A stretch of 64,000 nt of DNA from an uncultured Prevotellaceae bacterium (GTDB lineage Bacteria; Bacteroidota; Bacteroidia; Bacteroidales; Bacteroidaceae): NCBI GenBank assembly GCA_900316355.1, contig ONCQ01000021.1, forward strand, positions 1 through 64,000, in the 5' to 3' direction. Positions 15,781 to 24,847 of the stretch are shown here, piece after piece. Made by a program: the position numbers and the translations under genes. Within the stretch, counting starts at the first letter, position 1; every line of letters starts with the position of its first letter. Below the pieces are notes generated by a model. That model made no database searches and was not told the origin of the DNA. It worked only from the letters and a program-made list of their open reading frames with translations.

Positions 15781-16754
15781 TTCTTGACCTCCCCGAAGCG
15801 TTTAGGTTTGACATATGTGTTGATAAGCGGTGTGAAGCCGTTCATGATGAGGATGGCGAAGCTCATGCCCTCGGGATAGCTGCCGAAGTCGCGGATGAGC
15901 ACCGTCAGCACGCCGATGGCAACGCCGTAGATGAGCTGCCCCTTGGCGGTCATGGGCGAGGTGACATAGTCCGTAGCCATGAAGCAGGCACCGAGCATCA
16001 GACCGCCAGAGAGGATGACCTGTGTAGGATCAGCATAGCTGGGATCGATGAGATGGAAGAGGCCAGCGAGCAACCACACGGTAGCGAGAATCGAGACGGG
16101 GATGTGCCAGGTGATAATCCTGCGGCAGAGCATGAAGATGCAGCCGATGAGCAGGCACAGGGCGCTGACCTCACCGAGAGAACCGCCCGTCTGACCGATG
16201 AGCATGTCAAGAGACGAGGGCAGCTGGCTGAGGATGCTGGCGTCGCCGCTCTTGATGGCTTCCTTCATGAGGAAGAGCGGTGTGGCGCCTGTCTCGACAT
16301 CCACATAGCCCATCTGACCACTGACGGGCCAGGTGGTCATCTGCACGGGGAAGGAAATCAACAAGAACACACGACCCACAAGGGCGGGGTTGAAAGGATT
16401 GGTGCCAAGACCGCCAAACGTCATCTTGCCGACGCCGATGGCCACGAGCGCACCGATAAGGATAATCCAGATGGGAAGGTTAGAGGGCAGGTTAAAGCCC
16501 AGCAACAGACCTGTCAGGATGGCGGAGCCGTCGCAGATAGTCAGCTGCTTGCGAACAAGGATGAAGCGTGTGATGGCCCACTCGAAGCACACGCAGGCTG
16601 CCACAGACGTCGCCAGGACGATGGCAGACCCCAGTCCGAAGAAATAGAGCGAGGCCACGAGTGCGGGAATCAGCGCGATGCACACGCCGTACATGTTCTT
16701 CTGCACCGAGTCGCCGCCGTGGACGTGGGGTGATAAAGATATAACTGGTTTCAT
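15777..16754 (-). CDS. rnfD: Rnf complex subunit D
   Basis: The 325-residue integral membrane protein (about 9 TM) begins MKPVISLSPHVHGGDSVQKN. It has the flavinylation site region 'GGLGTNPFNPALVGRVFLL', where a threonine carries FMN in RnfD/NqrB. It forms the ion-conducting part of the complex together with RnfA/E. It lies 25 nt after rnfC and overlaps rnfG by 4 nt. Confidence 0.93.
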   Translation of the reverse strand: MKPVISLSPHVHGGDSVQKNMYGVCIALIPALVASLYFFGLGSAIVLATSVAACVCFEWAITRFILVRKQLTICDGSAILTGLLLGFNLPSNLPIWIILIGALVAIGVGKMTFGGLGTNPFNPALVGRVFLLISFPVQMTTWPVSGQMGYVDVETGATPLFLMKEAIKSGDASILSQLPSSLDMLIGQTGGSLGEVSALCLLIGCIFMLCRRIITWHIPVSILATVWLLAGLFHLIDPSYADPTQVILSGGLMLGACFMATDYVTSPMTAKGQLIYGVAIGVLTVLIRDFGSYPEGMSFAILIMNGFTPLINTYVKPKRFGEVKK

Positions 16755-16779
16755 TTTTCTCTTTTCTCTTATTCTCTTT

Positions 16780-18150
16780 TTATTTCTTTGTTATTGATTC
16801 CATGTGCCTTGCCTTGATGATGCCCATGACGGTCTGCTTGGCAACGCGGATGTTGTCGAGGAGCGGACGGTTGGAGGGGCAGGTGAAGGCGCAGGAGCCA
16901 CATTCGATGCAGGAGGTGACGTCGTTCTTCTCGCAGCCGTCCCAGTTCTTCAGACGGGTGTAGGAAGCGAGGAGGTAAGGCTCCAGACCCATCGGGCAGG
17001 CGCTGACGCACTTGGCGCAACGGATGCAGGGGCTGACCTCGCCGCGACGGCTCTCCTTCTCGGTCATCAGCAGCAGGCCGCTGGAGCCCTTGGTGACAGG
17101 CACTTCGAGCGACATCAACGCGCGTCCCATCATGGGGCCACCACCGATAATCTTACCCGTGTCCTCGGGCAGACCGCCTGCCTCGTCGATGAGCTGCTGC
17201 ATGGGTGTGCCGATGCGGGCCAGGAAGTTCGAGGGATTCTTCACGCTCTTACCTGTGACGGTGATGATGCGTTCGATGAGCGGCTTATTCTTGGTCACAG
17301 CCTCATAGATGGCATAGACCGTGCCGACGTTCTGCACGATGGCGCCCACGTTGATAGGCAAAGCAGGAGGTGCAGGCACCTGGCGGCCGATGACAGCATC
17401 AATGAGCTGTTTCTCGCCGCCCTGCGGGTACTTCACTTTCAGGGGAACGACCTCGATGCCAGGGTACTGAGCGGCTTTCTCTTTCAAGAGGTCGGTGAGG
17501 AGCTTGATGGCATCGGGCTTGTTCATCTCGATGCCGATGTATGCCTTCGGGCAGTTCACAGCGTGCTTGATAAGCTGTATGCCCACGAGGATCTGCTCGG
17601 GTTTCTCGAGCATCAGGCGATGGTCGGCAGTGAGGTAAGGCTCGCACTCCACAGCATTCACGATGATGGCCTCGGCCTTCGTTCCGGGAGGGGGCATGAG
17701 CTTCACGCCTGTGGGGAAGGTGGCACCGCCCATACCTACAATGCCGGCGGCCTTGATGCGGTTGACGACTTCCTCAGCGGTGATGTTGCCGAGGTCCTTC
17801 ATGGTCACGAGTTTGTCAGAGCGGTCGATGGTCTCCAGCCATTCATCGCCTTCGACATCCACGACAACGGCCATACGGCGTGTGCCGCTCGAATCGAGCA
17901 CGGCATCAACCTTGTTGACCTTGCCGCTGACGCTGGAGAAGACGGGGACGCTGAGGCCCTTGCCGGCCTCACCCAGTAGCGTGCCGACCTTCACCTCGTC
18001 GCCCTTCTTGACGACGGGTACGGCAGGCGCGCCGATATGCTGGAACATCGAGAAGACAGCTTGCTTGGGGATGGCTGCGACGCGGATAGGCGAGGCTGCG
18101 GATAACTTGTTTTCTGCGGGATGAACACCGCCTATATGGAATGTCTTCAT
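16780..18150 (-). CDS. rnfC: Rnf complex subunit C (NADH-binding, 2x[4Fe-4S])
   Basis: The 456-residue peripheral protein has an N-terminal barrel-sandwich domain ('GGVHPAENK'), a flavin/NAD-binding NuoF-like domain ('GMGGATFPTGVKLMPPPG', 'VNAVECEPYLTADHRLM'), a SLBB domain, and two ferredoxin clusters: 'CIRCAKCVSACPMGLEP' and 'CIECGSCAFTCPSNRP'. It is the NAD(H) site of Rnf. Its ATG overlaps the rnfB stop by 4 nt (ATGA). Confidence 0.95.
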   Translation of the reverse strand: MKTFHIGGVHPAENKLSAASPIRVAAIPKQAVFSMFQHIGAPAVPVVKKGDEVKVGTLLGEAGKGLSVPVFSSVSGKVNKVDAVLDSSGTRRMAVVVDVEGDEWLETIDRSDKLVTMKDLGNITAEEVVNRIKAAGIVGMGGATFPTGVKLMPPPGTKAEAIIVNAVECEPYLTADHRLMLEKPEQILVGIQLIKHAVNCPKAYIGIEMNKPDAIKLLTDLLKEKAAQYPGIEVVPLKVKYPQGGEKQLIDAVIGRQVPAPPALPINVGAIVQNVGTVYAIYEAVTKNKPLIERIITVTGKSVKNPSNFLARIGTPMQQLIDEAGGLPEDTGKIIGGGPMMGRALMSLEVPVTKGSSGLLLMTEKESRRGEVSPCIRCAKCVSACPMGLEPYLLASYTRLKNWDGCEKNDVTSCIECGSCAFTCPSNRPLLDNIRVAKQTVMGIIKARHMESITKK

Positions 18151-19151
18151 GCTTTTTCTTGTTCTTTAGCGGGTTCAACATTCCCCGTCGGAGAACCGAC
18201 GGGCACAGTGGTTTCCTTGGCTGCGGGCGTCTCTGCAACGGGAGCGGCGGGTTTCTCTGCGGCGGGTGCAGCAGGCTTAACTGCGGCAGGCTTCTCTTCC
18301 GCAGGGGCCTCAGCCTTCGGCTTCCTCGGCGGGAAGTTGAAGGCGTGGATGGCGTTCTGCGGGCATTCATCCTCACACTTGCGGCAGAGCTTGCACTTCT
18401 CGGCATCGATGTAGGCGAGGTTGGCGTCCACGGTGATGGCCTCGAACTTGCAGACCTTCACGCACTTCTGGCAGGCGATGCAACCTACGCTGCAGGCCTT
18501 GCGCGTCTGGGCGCCCTTGTCCTTGTTGTTGCAGAGCACCACGACGCGACGGTTCTTCAGGCCCTTCAGGCGAATCTCGATGACGCCGCGCGGACAAGCC
18601 TTGGAGCAAGCACCGCAAGCGGTACACTTCTCATCATCGACTTCGGGCAGACCCGTCTCGGGATTCATGCGGATAGCGTCGAACTGGCAAGCTGCCACGC
18701 AGTCGCCACAGCCCAGACAGCCATAGGCACACGCGGTCTCGCCGGAGCCCAGCATCTGCTGCACTTTACAACTCTGAGCACCGTCGAACTCTGCGATACG
18801 CGGACGGCTCTCACAAGTACCGTTGCAACGCACGACAGCCACCTTGGGCGCAGCAGCCTCAGCCTTCATGCCAAGGATGTCTGCCACCTGCTCCATCACG
18901 GGCTGTCCGCCCACGGGGCAGAGCAGTCCTTCGAGCGAGCCTTTGTCGGCCGCCTTCACACAAGCGCCGGCAAAGCCGCCACAGCCCGGGAAACCGCAAC
19001 CGCCGCAGTTGGCACCAGGCAACACTTCCTGCACCTGGCCAATGCGCTCGTCTTCATGCACAGCGAATTTCTTGCCGGCAAGGAACAGGATGAGCGCTGC
19101 CACCAGTCCGATGCTGCCAAGAACAATCACTGCAATCAGGATTACATTCAT
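18147..19151 (-). CDS. rnfB: Rnf complex subunit B (ferredoxin-like)
   Basis: The 334-residue protein has an N-terminal TM anchor, then the RnfB cluster motif 'CGGCGFPGCGGFAGAC', followed by several [4Fe-4S] motifs ('CLGCGDCVAACQFDAI', 'CTACGACSKACPRGVI', 'CIACQKCVKVCKFEAI', 'CKLCRKCEDECPQNAI'). It accepts electrons from reduced ferredoxin. The C-terminal ~60 residues are an Ala/Pro/Lys/Glu-rich low-complexity tail found in Bacteroidales homologues and of unknown role. It follows rseC after a 23-nt spacer and overlaps rnfC. Confidence 0.95.
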   Translation of the reverse strand: MNVILIAVIVLGSIGLVAALILFLAGKKFAVHEDERIGQVQEVLPGANCGGCGFPGCGGFAGACVKAADKGSLEGLLCPVGGQPVMEQVADILGMKAEAAAPKVAVVRCNGTCESRPRIAEFDGAQSCKVQQMLGSGETACAYGCLGCGDCVAACQFDAIRMNPETGLPEVDDEKCTACGACSKACPRGVIEIRLKGLKNRRVVVLCNNKDKGAQTRKACSVGCIACQKCVKVCKFEAITVDANLAYIDAEKCKLCRKCEDECPQNAIHAFNFPPRKPKAEAPAEEKPAAVKPAAPAAEKPAAPVAETPAAKETTVPVGSPTGNVEPAKEQEKA

Positions 19152-19174
19152 AATTTTAGTTTATTGTTTAATGT

Positions 19175-19591
19175 TTAATGTTTGATGCGAAATGAGAATT
19201 GCTGCTGCAAACGCTTGCGGAAGAAGATATAGATAATAGCATAGTACAGCGCCACCACAGCCAGCGCACACACGGCGCCCAGCGCCTCGCTCTCCATCAG
19301 CGCGATGCCTATGAACAGGGCCAACAGCAACAATACGAGTGGAATCCCGTAGGCCACGAGCGCAGCCTTGCGCCCGTCGGACAGGCGTCCCTCAAGCACC
19401 ACGTGCTCCCCCACCCTGTACGAAGCAGCATCGGACGTGAAGACATCCACATCCTTTTCCTTGGCCTCGGCGCTGTTGCACATCTGCTTTGCGGCACAGC
19501 CGGCGCACGCCGAAGACTGTACGATCGTCACGCGAACGCACTCTGTATCAACCACTTTTACAACCGCCTCGTGAGAAATAGTTTGAACCAT
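19175..19591 (-). CDS. rseC: RseC/MucC-like protein of the Rnf operon
   Basis: The 138-residue protein has a cysteine cluster 'SACAGCAAKQMCNSAE' in its cytoplasmic N-terminus, then two TM helices (about 75-95 and 100-120). This is the SoxR-reducing/RseC family, which in Bacteroidales regularly heads the rnf operon. It is probably an assembly or redox-tuning factor of the complex. The start is the ATG at 19591; a TAnnTTTG box lies about 40 nt upstream. Confidence 0.85.
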   Translation of the reverse strand: MVQTISHEAVVKVVDTECVRVTIVQSSACAGCAAKQMCNSAEAKEKDVDVFTSDAASYRVGEHVVLEGRLSDGRKAALVAYGIPLVLLLLALFIGIALMESEALGAVCALAVVALYYAIIYIFFRKRLQQQFSFRIKH

Positions 19592-19629
19592 TAGCGCTAT
19601 TTTGCAAGGTTAGCTTTACAAAAGCGCCA

Positions 19630-19637
19630 CAAAGGTA
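19630..19637 (-). promoter_or_regulatory. -7 box of the rseC-rnf operon
   Basis: The minus strand reads TACCTTTG, 38 nt before the rseC ATG. No clear -33 element is seen. Confidence 0.6.
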
Positions 19638-19705
19638 GCACTAATTTAAATAGGTTCGCGCGCGAGAATACGAGAAAAGTACAAATTTCAGTAAATTTAA
19701 CACAA

Positions 19706-19738
19706 AGAAGAAGGCGCGGCTTCACAGCCACGCCTCTT
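19706..19738 (-). terminator. Terminator-like hairpin after rpsP
   Basis: On the minus strand, AAGAGGCGTGGCT and AGCCGCGCCTTCTT form a GC-rich stem with one mismatch around a GTGA-type loop, then CTTTGTG. It lies about 40 nt after the rpsP stop and before the rnf promoter. Confidence 0.5.
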
Positions 19739-19776
19739 ATGCTTGTTTGGAAAAATTGTAATATGGAGAGTTGGGT

Positions 19777-20331
19777 TTAAGCCTCTGCGGGAGCCTCCTC
19801 GGTAGCGGGAGCTTCTTCAGCAGTTGCCTCAGCCTTAGCAGCAGCCTCGGCCTCTGCCTTAGCAGCAGCCTCAGCAGCCTTCTTGTCGGCTACTTTCTTA
19901 GCGATCTCTTCGTTGGTCTTCTTCTCTGCTTCGAGAGCAGCGGCAGCAGCAGCCTTCTTGTCGGCAGCGACCTTGTCAGCCACAGCCTTCAGGCCCTTCT
20001 GCTTGTCAGCCTTCCAAGCGTTGAACTTAACCTGTGCGGTAGCCTCGTCGAACGCGCCCTTCTTCACGCCACCACGGAGGTGCTTCATGAGATAAACGCC
20101 TTCATCGGAAAGGATGTTACGCACTGTGTCGGTGGGTTGTGCGCCCGTCTCTACCCAGTAGAGAGCACGGTCGAATTTCAAATCTACAGTGGCAGGATTG
20201 GTGTTGGGGTTGTAGGTACCAATCTTCTCTGTAAACTTACCGTCGCGCGGAGCTCTTACATCAGCAACGACAATGCTGTAGAAAGCATAGCTCTTACGGC
20301 CGTGACGTTGCAATCTGATTTTAGTTGCCAT
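19777..20331 (-). CDS. rpsP: 30S ribosomal protein S16 with long C-terminal extension
   Basis: The first ~85 residues are canonical S16 ('[20 protein letters not shown]', '[20 protein letters not shown]', '[20 protein letters not shown]'). The remaining ~100 residues are an Ala/Lys/Glu-rich, probably helical tail ('[20 protein letters not shown]', ending '[13 protein letters not shown]'). Bacterial S16 is usually 80-90 residues; extended forms are common in Bacteroidetes. It has its own promoter box 62 nt upstream of the ATG. Confidence 0.95.
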   Translation of the reverse strand: MATKIRLQRHGRKSYAFYSIVVADVRAPRDGKFTEKIGTYNPNTNPATVDLKFDRALYWVETGAQPTDTVRNILSDEGVYLMKHLRGGVKKGAFDEATAQVKFNAWKADKQKGLKAVADKVAADKKAAAAAALEAEKKTNEEIAKKVADKKAAEAAAKAEAEAAAKAEATAEEAPATEEAPAEA

Positions 20332-20392
20332 AAATGTTTAATAATGAGTTAATAGGTTTGAAATTGATGCTGCCAGCTCGTGACAGCGGGCG

Positions 20393-20400
20393 CAAAGGTA
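20393..20400 (-). promoter_or_regulatory. -7 box of rpsP
   Basis: The minus strand reads TACCTTTG, 62 nt before the rpsP ATG at 20331. Confidence 0.6.
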
Positions 20401-20465
20401 CGGCTTTTTAGCGACGTGACAAAACTTTTTCCTTCTCTTTTTACGTTTAACCGAATTATTTTCTC

Positions 20466-20473
20466 TACCTTTG
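20466..20473 (+). promoter_or_regulatory. -7 box for the fRMsr-TonB receptor unit
   Basis: TACCTTTG matches TAnnTTTG and lies 55 nt before the ATG at 20528. It shows that the longer open frame starting at 20471 is not the real start. Confidence 0.6.
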
Positions 20474-20527
20474 CACCGCGTGAGGGCACTCCTCACATCT
20501 TTCGACTCAAAACTTTTAATAATCCCT

Positions 20528-21004
20528 ATGTCCGAGCCCACCTTCTCCTACCCTTCCCATCTCACCAAGCGTGAGCGCTACGAGTCCTTTCTGAAAGATT
20601 ACGAGGCGTTCATCGAGGGAGAGCAGGACTTCATCTCCACGCTGGCCAACACCAGCGCCGCCCTGCATGAGGCTTTCGGCTTCTTCTGGGTAGGTTTCTA
20701 TCTGGTGAAAGAGGACGGATGGTTGCATCTCGGGCCCTTCCAAGGTTCCGTGGCCTGCACGCGCGTCAAGCACGGCCGCGGTGTCTGCGGCACAGCATGG
20801 GCAGAAGGCCGCACTCTCATCGTTCCTGATGTAGATGCTTTTCCAGGCCATATCGCCTGTAGCAGCCTCAGCCGTTCCGAGATTGTGGTGCCCCTCGTCA
20901 AGGACGGTGCCGTCATCGGGGTTCTGGACATCGACAGCGACCACCTCAACGCCTTCGACGAAGATGATCAGGTCGCGCTGGAACAGCTTGTACGACTTCT
21001 TTGA
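20528..21004 (+). CDS. msrC: Free methionine-R-sulfoxide reductase (GAF domain)
   Basis: The 158-residue product starts MSEPTFSYPSHLTKRERYES. It is a single GAF domain with the three family cysteines, in 'SVACTRVKHGRGVCGTAW' and 'GHIACSSLSRSEIVVP'. The enzyme reduces free L-methionine-(R)-sulfoxide with thioredoxin. A plain GAF signalling protein would not keep all three Cys. The TonB receptor begins 26 nt downstream, so the two are probably co-transcribed. Confidence 0.85.
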   Translation: MSEPTFSYPSHLTKRERYESFLKDYEAFIEGEQDFISTLANTSAALHEAFGFFWVGFYLVKEDGWLHLGPFQGSVACTRVKHGRGVCGTAWAEGRTLIVPDVDAFPGHIACSSLSRSEIVVPLVKDGAVIGVLDIDSDHLNAFDEDDQVALEQLVRLL

Positions 21005-21030
21005 CAAAGAAAGTATCTGTGTTACTTCAG

Positions 21031-23304
21031 ATGAAATCAGCATATTGTGCGCTGATGCTGTGGTGCTTATGTAGCACGGCGTCACCCCAGTCGGAGCCCG
21101 ATTCGGCGGACATCTACTTCCATCATCTTAACCTCGACGAGATTATCGTCACCAGCCCCGTAGGCCAGCTCAAACGCAAGCAGTCCGCGACTCCCGTTTC
21201 CGTAGTTACCGGGAAGACGCTCCATCAAACGGCCTCCAGCAACATCATCGATGCCGTGGCTAAACAGCCAGGCGTGGACCAGGTCACCACAGGCAGCGGC
21301 ATCTCGAAACCCGTCATCCGAGGCCTGGGCTACAACCGCATCGTCTGTGTAGCCGACGGCGTACGTCAGGAAGGACAGCAATGGGGCGATGAGCACGGCC
21401 TGGAGCTCGACGGACAAAGCGTGGGACAAGTGGAGATTCTCAAAGGACCGGCATCACTCATGTACGGTTCCGACGCCATGGCAGGGGTCATCGTGTTTCA
21501 TCCAGAGGCCATTGAGCCGGCGGGCCGCATGGGTGCCAGCCTCGCCACGGAATACCAGACGAACAGCGGCCTCATCAACTACTCCCTCCGCTTCGGCGGC
21601 AACAAGCGGGGCTTCGTATGGAACGGTCGCTATAGTGAGAAGTTTGCACACGCATACCATAATAAATACGACGGCTACATCCCTGGCACACAGTTCCATG
21701 AGCGTGCCGCCAACGCATTGTTGGGACTGAACAAAGAATGGGGCTTCACACACCTCACACTCGGCTACTACCACATCACTCCCAGCATCACCGAGGGCGA
21801 GCGCGACCCGGAGGCCGGAGATCTCCTTTACGATGAAGACCAATATTCTAACGGCAACCTGAAGACCTATCGCAAGGCCCTTCCCTACCAGCAGATTCAC
21901 CACTACAAAGCCGTTCTCGACAACTCCTTCACTCTCGGCAACGGCTTGCTGAAGGCCATCGTCGGCTACCAGCAGAACCGCCGTCAGGAATACGAAGAAC
22001 ATCACCATCACGAGGGCTACGACCATGAAGAAGATGAGTACGAAGATGAGCATGACCACCAAGACGCCCACAGCCATGAGGAAGCCTCTCTCGACCTCCT
22101 TCTCCACACGCTCACCTATGATGCCCGCTACACCTACAATGGCTTCGACACCTGGAAACTCAACGGCGGCATCGGCGGTATGTACCAACATTCTCTGAAT
22201 AAGGGTGAAGAGTTCCTTATCCCCGACTACAACCTCTTTGACATCGGGGCCTATCTCACCGCCAGCAAAGAGCTTCAGCGGTGGACGCTCAGCGGCGGCC
22301 TACGCTTCGACTACCGTCATCTCCATAGCCACAAGTTGATGGAAGAGGATGCCGAGCGCTTCTCTGACTTCACCCGCCACTTCTCCGCCCTCAGCGGCTC
22401 ACTCGGAGCTGTGTGGCACGCCAACAGCCACTTGAATATCCGTGCCAATGCCGCGCGCGGCTTCCGTGCACCCAACCTCAGCGAGCTGGGCAGCAACGGC
22501 GTGCACCATGGCACCCTGCGCTATGAGATAGGCAACCGCGACCTGAAGCCGGAGCACAGCTGGCAGGGCGACTTGGGCCTCGACTACAGCAGCCGCTACC
22601 TCTCCCTCGAGCTCGCCCTCTTCCTCAACCGCATCGACAACTACATCTTCGCCTCCGCCGTCACCCCAGATGCCTCTGTTACGGTTTCCGAGGGGTCTCC
22701 CGAGGGGTCTCTCCGCTACTTCCGCTATTCCCAAGGCGACGCCCTCCTCAAGGGCTTCGAGGCTGGCTTCGACCTGCACCCCATCCACCAGCTCCACATC
22801 GGCAGCACCTTCTCAATGGTAGATGCTCGCCAGCTGGGGCAACCTCTGGAGACACGCTACCTGCCCCTCACTCCCGCGCCGCGTCTCACGGGCGAGGTGA
22901 AATGGGAGTTCACTCACAATGGCGACCACCACACCTCAGCTCCCCACCACACCGGGGAGAGCGAGCACCATCACCGCCTCGACCACGTCTTCGATAACGC
23001 CTATGTGGCCATCGGCGTGGAGCATTACTTCCGTCAGAATCACTATTACATGGCCGACGACACCGAGACCGCCACGCCCGCCTATACCCTCCTCAGCCTC
23101 TCAGCCGGCACAGACATTCTGCTGCGCAATGGCCGCAAGCTCTGCGAGCTATACCTCATCGCCGACAACCTTCTCAACAGCGCATACCAGAGCCATCTGA
23201 GCCGCCTGAAGTACGCCGACATCAACAACCGCACAGGGCGTCGCGGCATCTACAATCCCGGTCGCAACATCACCATCAAGCTCATCTTCCCACTTCAATT
23301 CTAA
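21031..23304 (+). CDS. TonB-dependent outer-membrane receptor with His-rich loops (metal uptake?)
   Basis: The 757-residue product starts at the ATG at 21031 with a signal peptide (MKSAYCALMLWCLCSTASPQ). It has a TonB-box-like 'DEIIVTSP' and a plug domain ('QSATPVSVVTGKTL', 'PVIRGLGYNRIVCVADGVRQ', 'VEILKGPASLMYGSDAMAGV'). A 22-strand barrel follows, closing with 'PGRNITIKLIFPLQF'. Two predicted external loops are extremely rich in His, Asp and Glu (encoded at about 21995-22085 and 22910-22990). Such loops are a feature of zinc receptors like ZnuD and suggest a transition-metal substrate; that substrate is inferred. The gene lacks the N-terminal carboxypeptidase-like domain and SusD partner of glycan receptors. 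Confidence 0.85.
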   Translation: MKSAYCALMLWCLCSTASPQSEPDSADIYFHHLNLDEIIVTSPVGQLKRKQSATPVSVVTGKTLHQTASSNIIDAVAKQPGVDQVTTGSGISKPVIRGLGYNRIVCVADGVRQEGQQWGDEHGLELDGQSVGQVEILKGPASLMYGSDAMAGVIVFHPEAIEPAGRMGASLATEYQTNSGLINYSLRFGGNKRGFVWNGRYSEKFAHAYHNKYDGYIPGTQFHERAANALLGLNKEWGFTHLTLGYYHITPSITEGERDPEAGDLLYDEDQYSNGNLKTYRKALPYQQIHHYKAVLDNSFTLGNGLLKAIVGYQQNRRQEYEEHHHHEGYDHEEDEYEDEHDHQDAHSHEEASLDLLLHTLTYDARYTYNGFDTWKLNGGIGGMYQHSLNKGEEFLIPDYNLFDIGAYLTASKELQRWTLSGGLRFDYRHLHSHKLMEEDAERFSDFTRHFSALSGSLGAVWHANSHLNIRANAARGFRAPNLSELGSNGVHHGTLRYEIGNRDLKPEHSWQGDLGLDYSSRYLSLELALFLNRIDNYIFASAVTPDASVTVSEGSPEGSLRYFRYSQGDALLKGFEAGFDLHPIHQLHIGSTFSMVDARQLGQPLETRYLPLTPAPRLTGEVKWEFTHNGDHHTSAPHHTGESEHHHRLDHVFDNAYVAIGVEHYFRQNHYYMADDTETATPAYTLLSLSAGTDILLRNGRKLCELYLIADNLLNSAYQSHLSRLKYADINNRTGRRGIYNPGRNITIKLIFPLQF

Positions 23305-23329
23305 AAGCAATGGCTGAGCTGCAGGTCAC

Positions 23330-24844
23330 TTATTCGGGAAGCGTGACGTGGAAATAAGGGTTGGGCGTGTGCGCCTGACGGACAATGGCCTGCAGCTCGG
23401 CAACCTTCTCAGAATACTGATCAGCAAGGTTGTGGTCCTCATGGACGTCGGTCTCGAGGTCGTAGAGCTCCGAGACACCGCGCTTGACGATGAGCTTCCA
23501 TTTTCCCTGACGCACAGCAATCTGATTGGTCTCGTTGAACTCCCAATAGAGGTAGGGATGTGACGCCTGCTCGGCATCGCGGCCCATGAGGGTCGGCAGG
23601 AAGGAGATGCCGTCGAAGTGGTCGGCATCACCGAGGGATGGGCTACGGTACTTGGCAATATAATCGTGCTCACCGATAATGTCACAGAAGGTGGGCATGA
23701 TGTCGTAGAAGGCGATGGGATGCTGGTTCTTGACGCCGGCAGGCACATGGCCGGGCCAGCGGACGATGAAGGGGACACGTATGCCACCCTCATGGCAGGA
23801 GCGCTTGAGTCCCTTAAGCACACCGTCGCGGTTGAAGAAGGTGGGGTCTGCCCCACCCTCCTCATGGGGACCGTTGTCGCTGGAGAAGATAAGGATGGTG
23901 TTGTCGGCCATGCCCTTGCGCTCCAGCAGCGCCATGATCTCACCCACGTAAGTGTCCAGACGCGTAATCATCGCCGCGAACTGCGCATGCACATGACCAA
24001 TGGCGTGGTACCACGAGCCCACCTCCCCACGGTAGTCCTTATCGACGCTGAACTTCTGTTTGTAGAACTGCAGGATGCTATCCTCGGGTTGCACGAGTTC
24101 GGCATGGGGAATGGTGTAGGTGAAGAGACCGTAGAAGGGATGCTCTGTGTCCTGCCGCTCCAGCCATGCCATGGCTTTATGATGGATGATGTCAGCGCTG
24201 TACTCGGGGCGCTTGAAATAGTCATCGCTACGGAAATCGTGCTTGATGTTCTCATGCAGGATGTCGCGACTGACACCCTTGTCGCCATCGCGTGAGCTGT
24301 ATTTGTTCAGGAAGTTAGGATAGTAGGCATGGGCCTGGAACTGGCAGATATAGCCATAGAACTCATCGATACCGCGCTTGTCGGGCGTGGAGACGCTACC
24401 CTCATAGCCGCCAGCCCACTTACCGAACTGTGCCGTGGTGTAGCCGTTCTGCTTCATGATTTCCGGGATGACCACATGTCTGGGGTCGAGAGGATGCTGC
24501 CCCACGACGGCGTAGTCGGCATTTCCGTTATAGAAGACCTTTCCCGACTGAGGCCAGTATTCCTTGTTGCCGCGCACCTCGCAGTGTCCCGTGTGCTGGC
24601 CCGTCATCAGCGAGGCACGTGAGGGTGCCGACACAGGGCTACCGGCATAGGCCTGCATGAACTGCATACCCTGTGCGGCCATGCGGTCGATGTTGGGCGT
24701 GGAGATGTACTGCTGGCCGTAGCAGGCCAGGTCGCCCCACCCCATATCATCGCAAAGGATGAAGATGATGTTGGGGCGCTGTGTCTGGGCACCGGCTACG
24801 GCAGGGGCCAGAGAGAGTGCGTATAGGAGTGAGCGGTAAGTCAT
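23330..24844 (-). CDS. Secreted sulfatase, serine-type formylglycine site
   Basis: The 504-residue protein has an N-terminal signal peptide ending near 'PAVAGAQ' and a sulfatase/alkaline phosphatase-fold core. D32 and D33 ('ILCDDMGWGD') bind the metal. The modification motif is 'SAPSRASLMTG', with Ser72 where most sulfatases have Cys. It would need an anaerobic (anSME-type) maturase to make formylglycine. It is closest in type to arylsulfatase A-like enzymes; the substrate cannot be told. The start lies 3 nt after the ettA stop, so they are probably one transcript although functions are unrelated. Confidence 0.88.
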   Translation of the reverse strand: MTYRSLLYALSLAPAVAGAQTQRPNIIFILCDDMGWGDLACYGQQYISTPNIDRMAAQGMQFMQAYAGSPVSAPSRASLMTGQHTGHCEVRGNKEYWPQSGKVFYNGNADYAVVGQHPLDPRHVVIPEIMKQNGYTTAQFGKWAGGYEGSVSTPDKRGIDEFYGYICQFQAHAYYPNFLNKYSSRDGDKGVSRDILHENIKHDFRSDDYFKRPEYSADIIHHKAMAWLERQDTEHPFYGLFTYTIPHAELVQPEDSILQFYKQKFSVDKDYRGEVGSWYHAIGHVHAQFAAMITRLDTYVGEIMALLERKGMADNTILIFSSDNGPHEEGGADPTFFNRDGVLKGLKRSCHEGGIRVPFIVRWPGHVPAGVKNQHPIAFYDIMPTFCDIIGEHDYIAKYRSPSLGDADHFDGISFLPTLMGRDAEQASHPYLYWEFNETNQIAVRQGKWKLIVKRGVSELYDLETDVHEDHNLADQYSEKVAELQAIVRQAHTPNPYFHVTLPE

Positions 24845-24847
24845 CTG

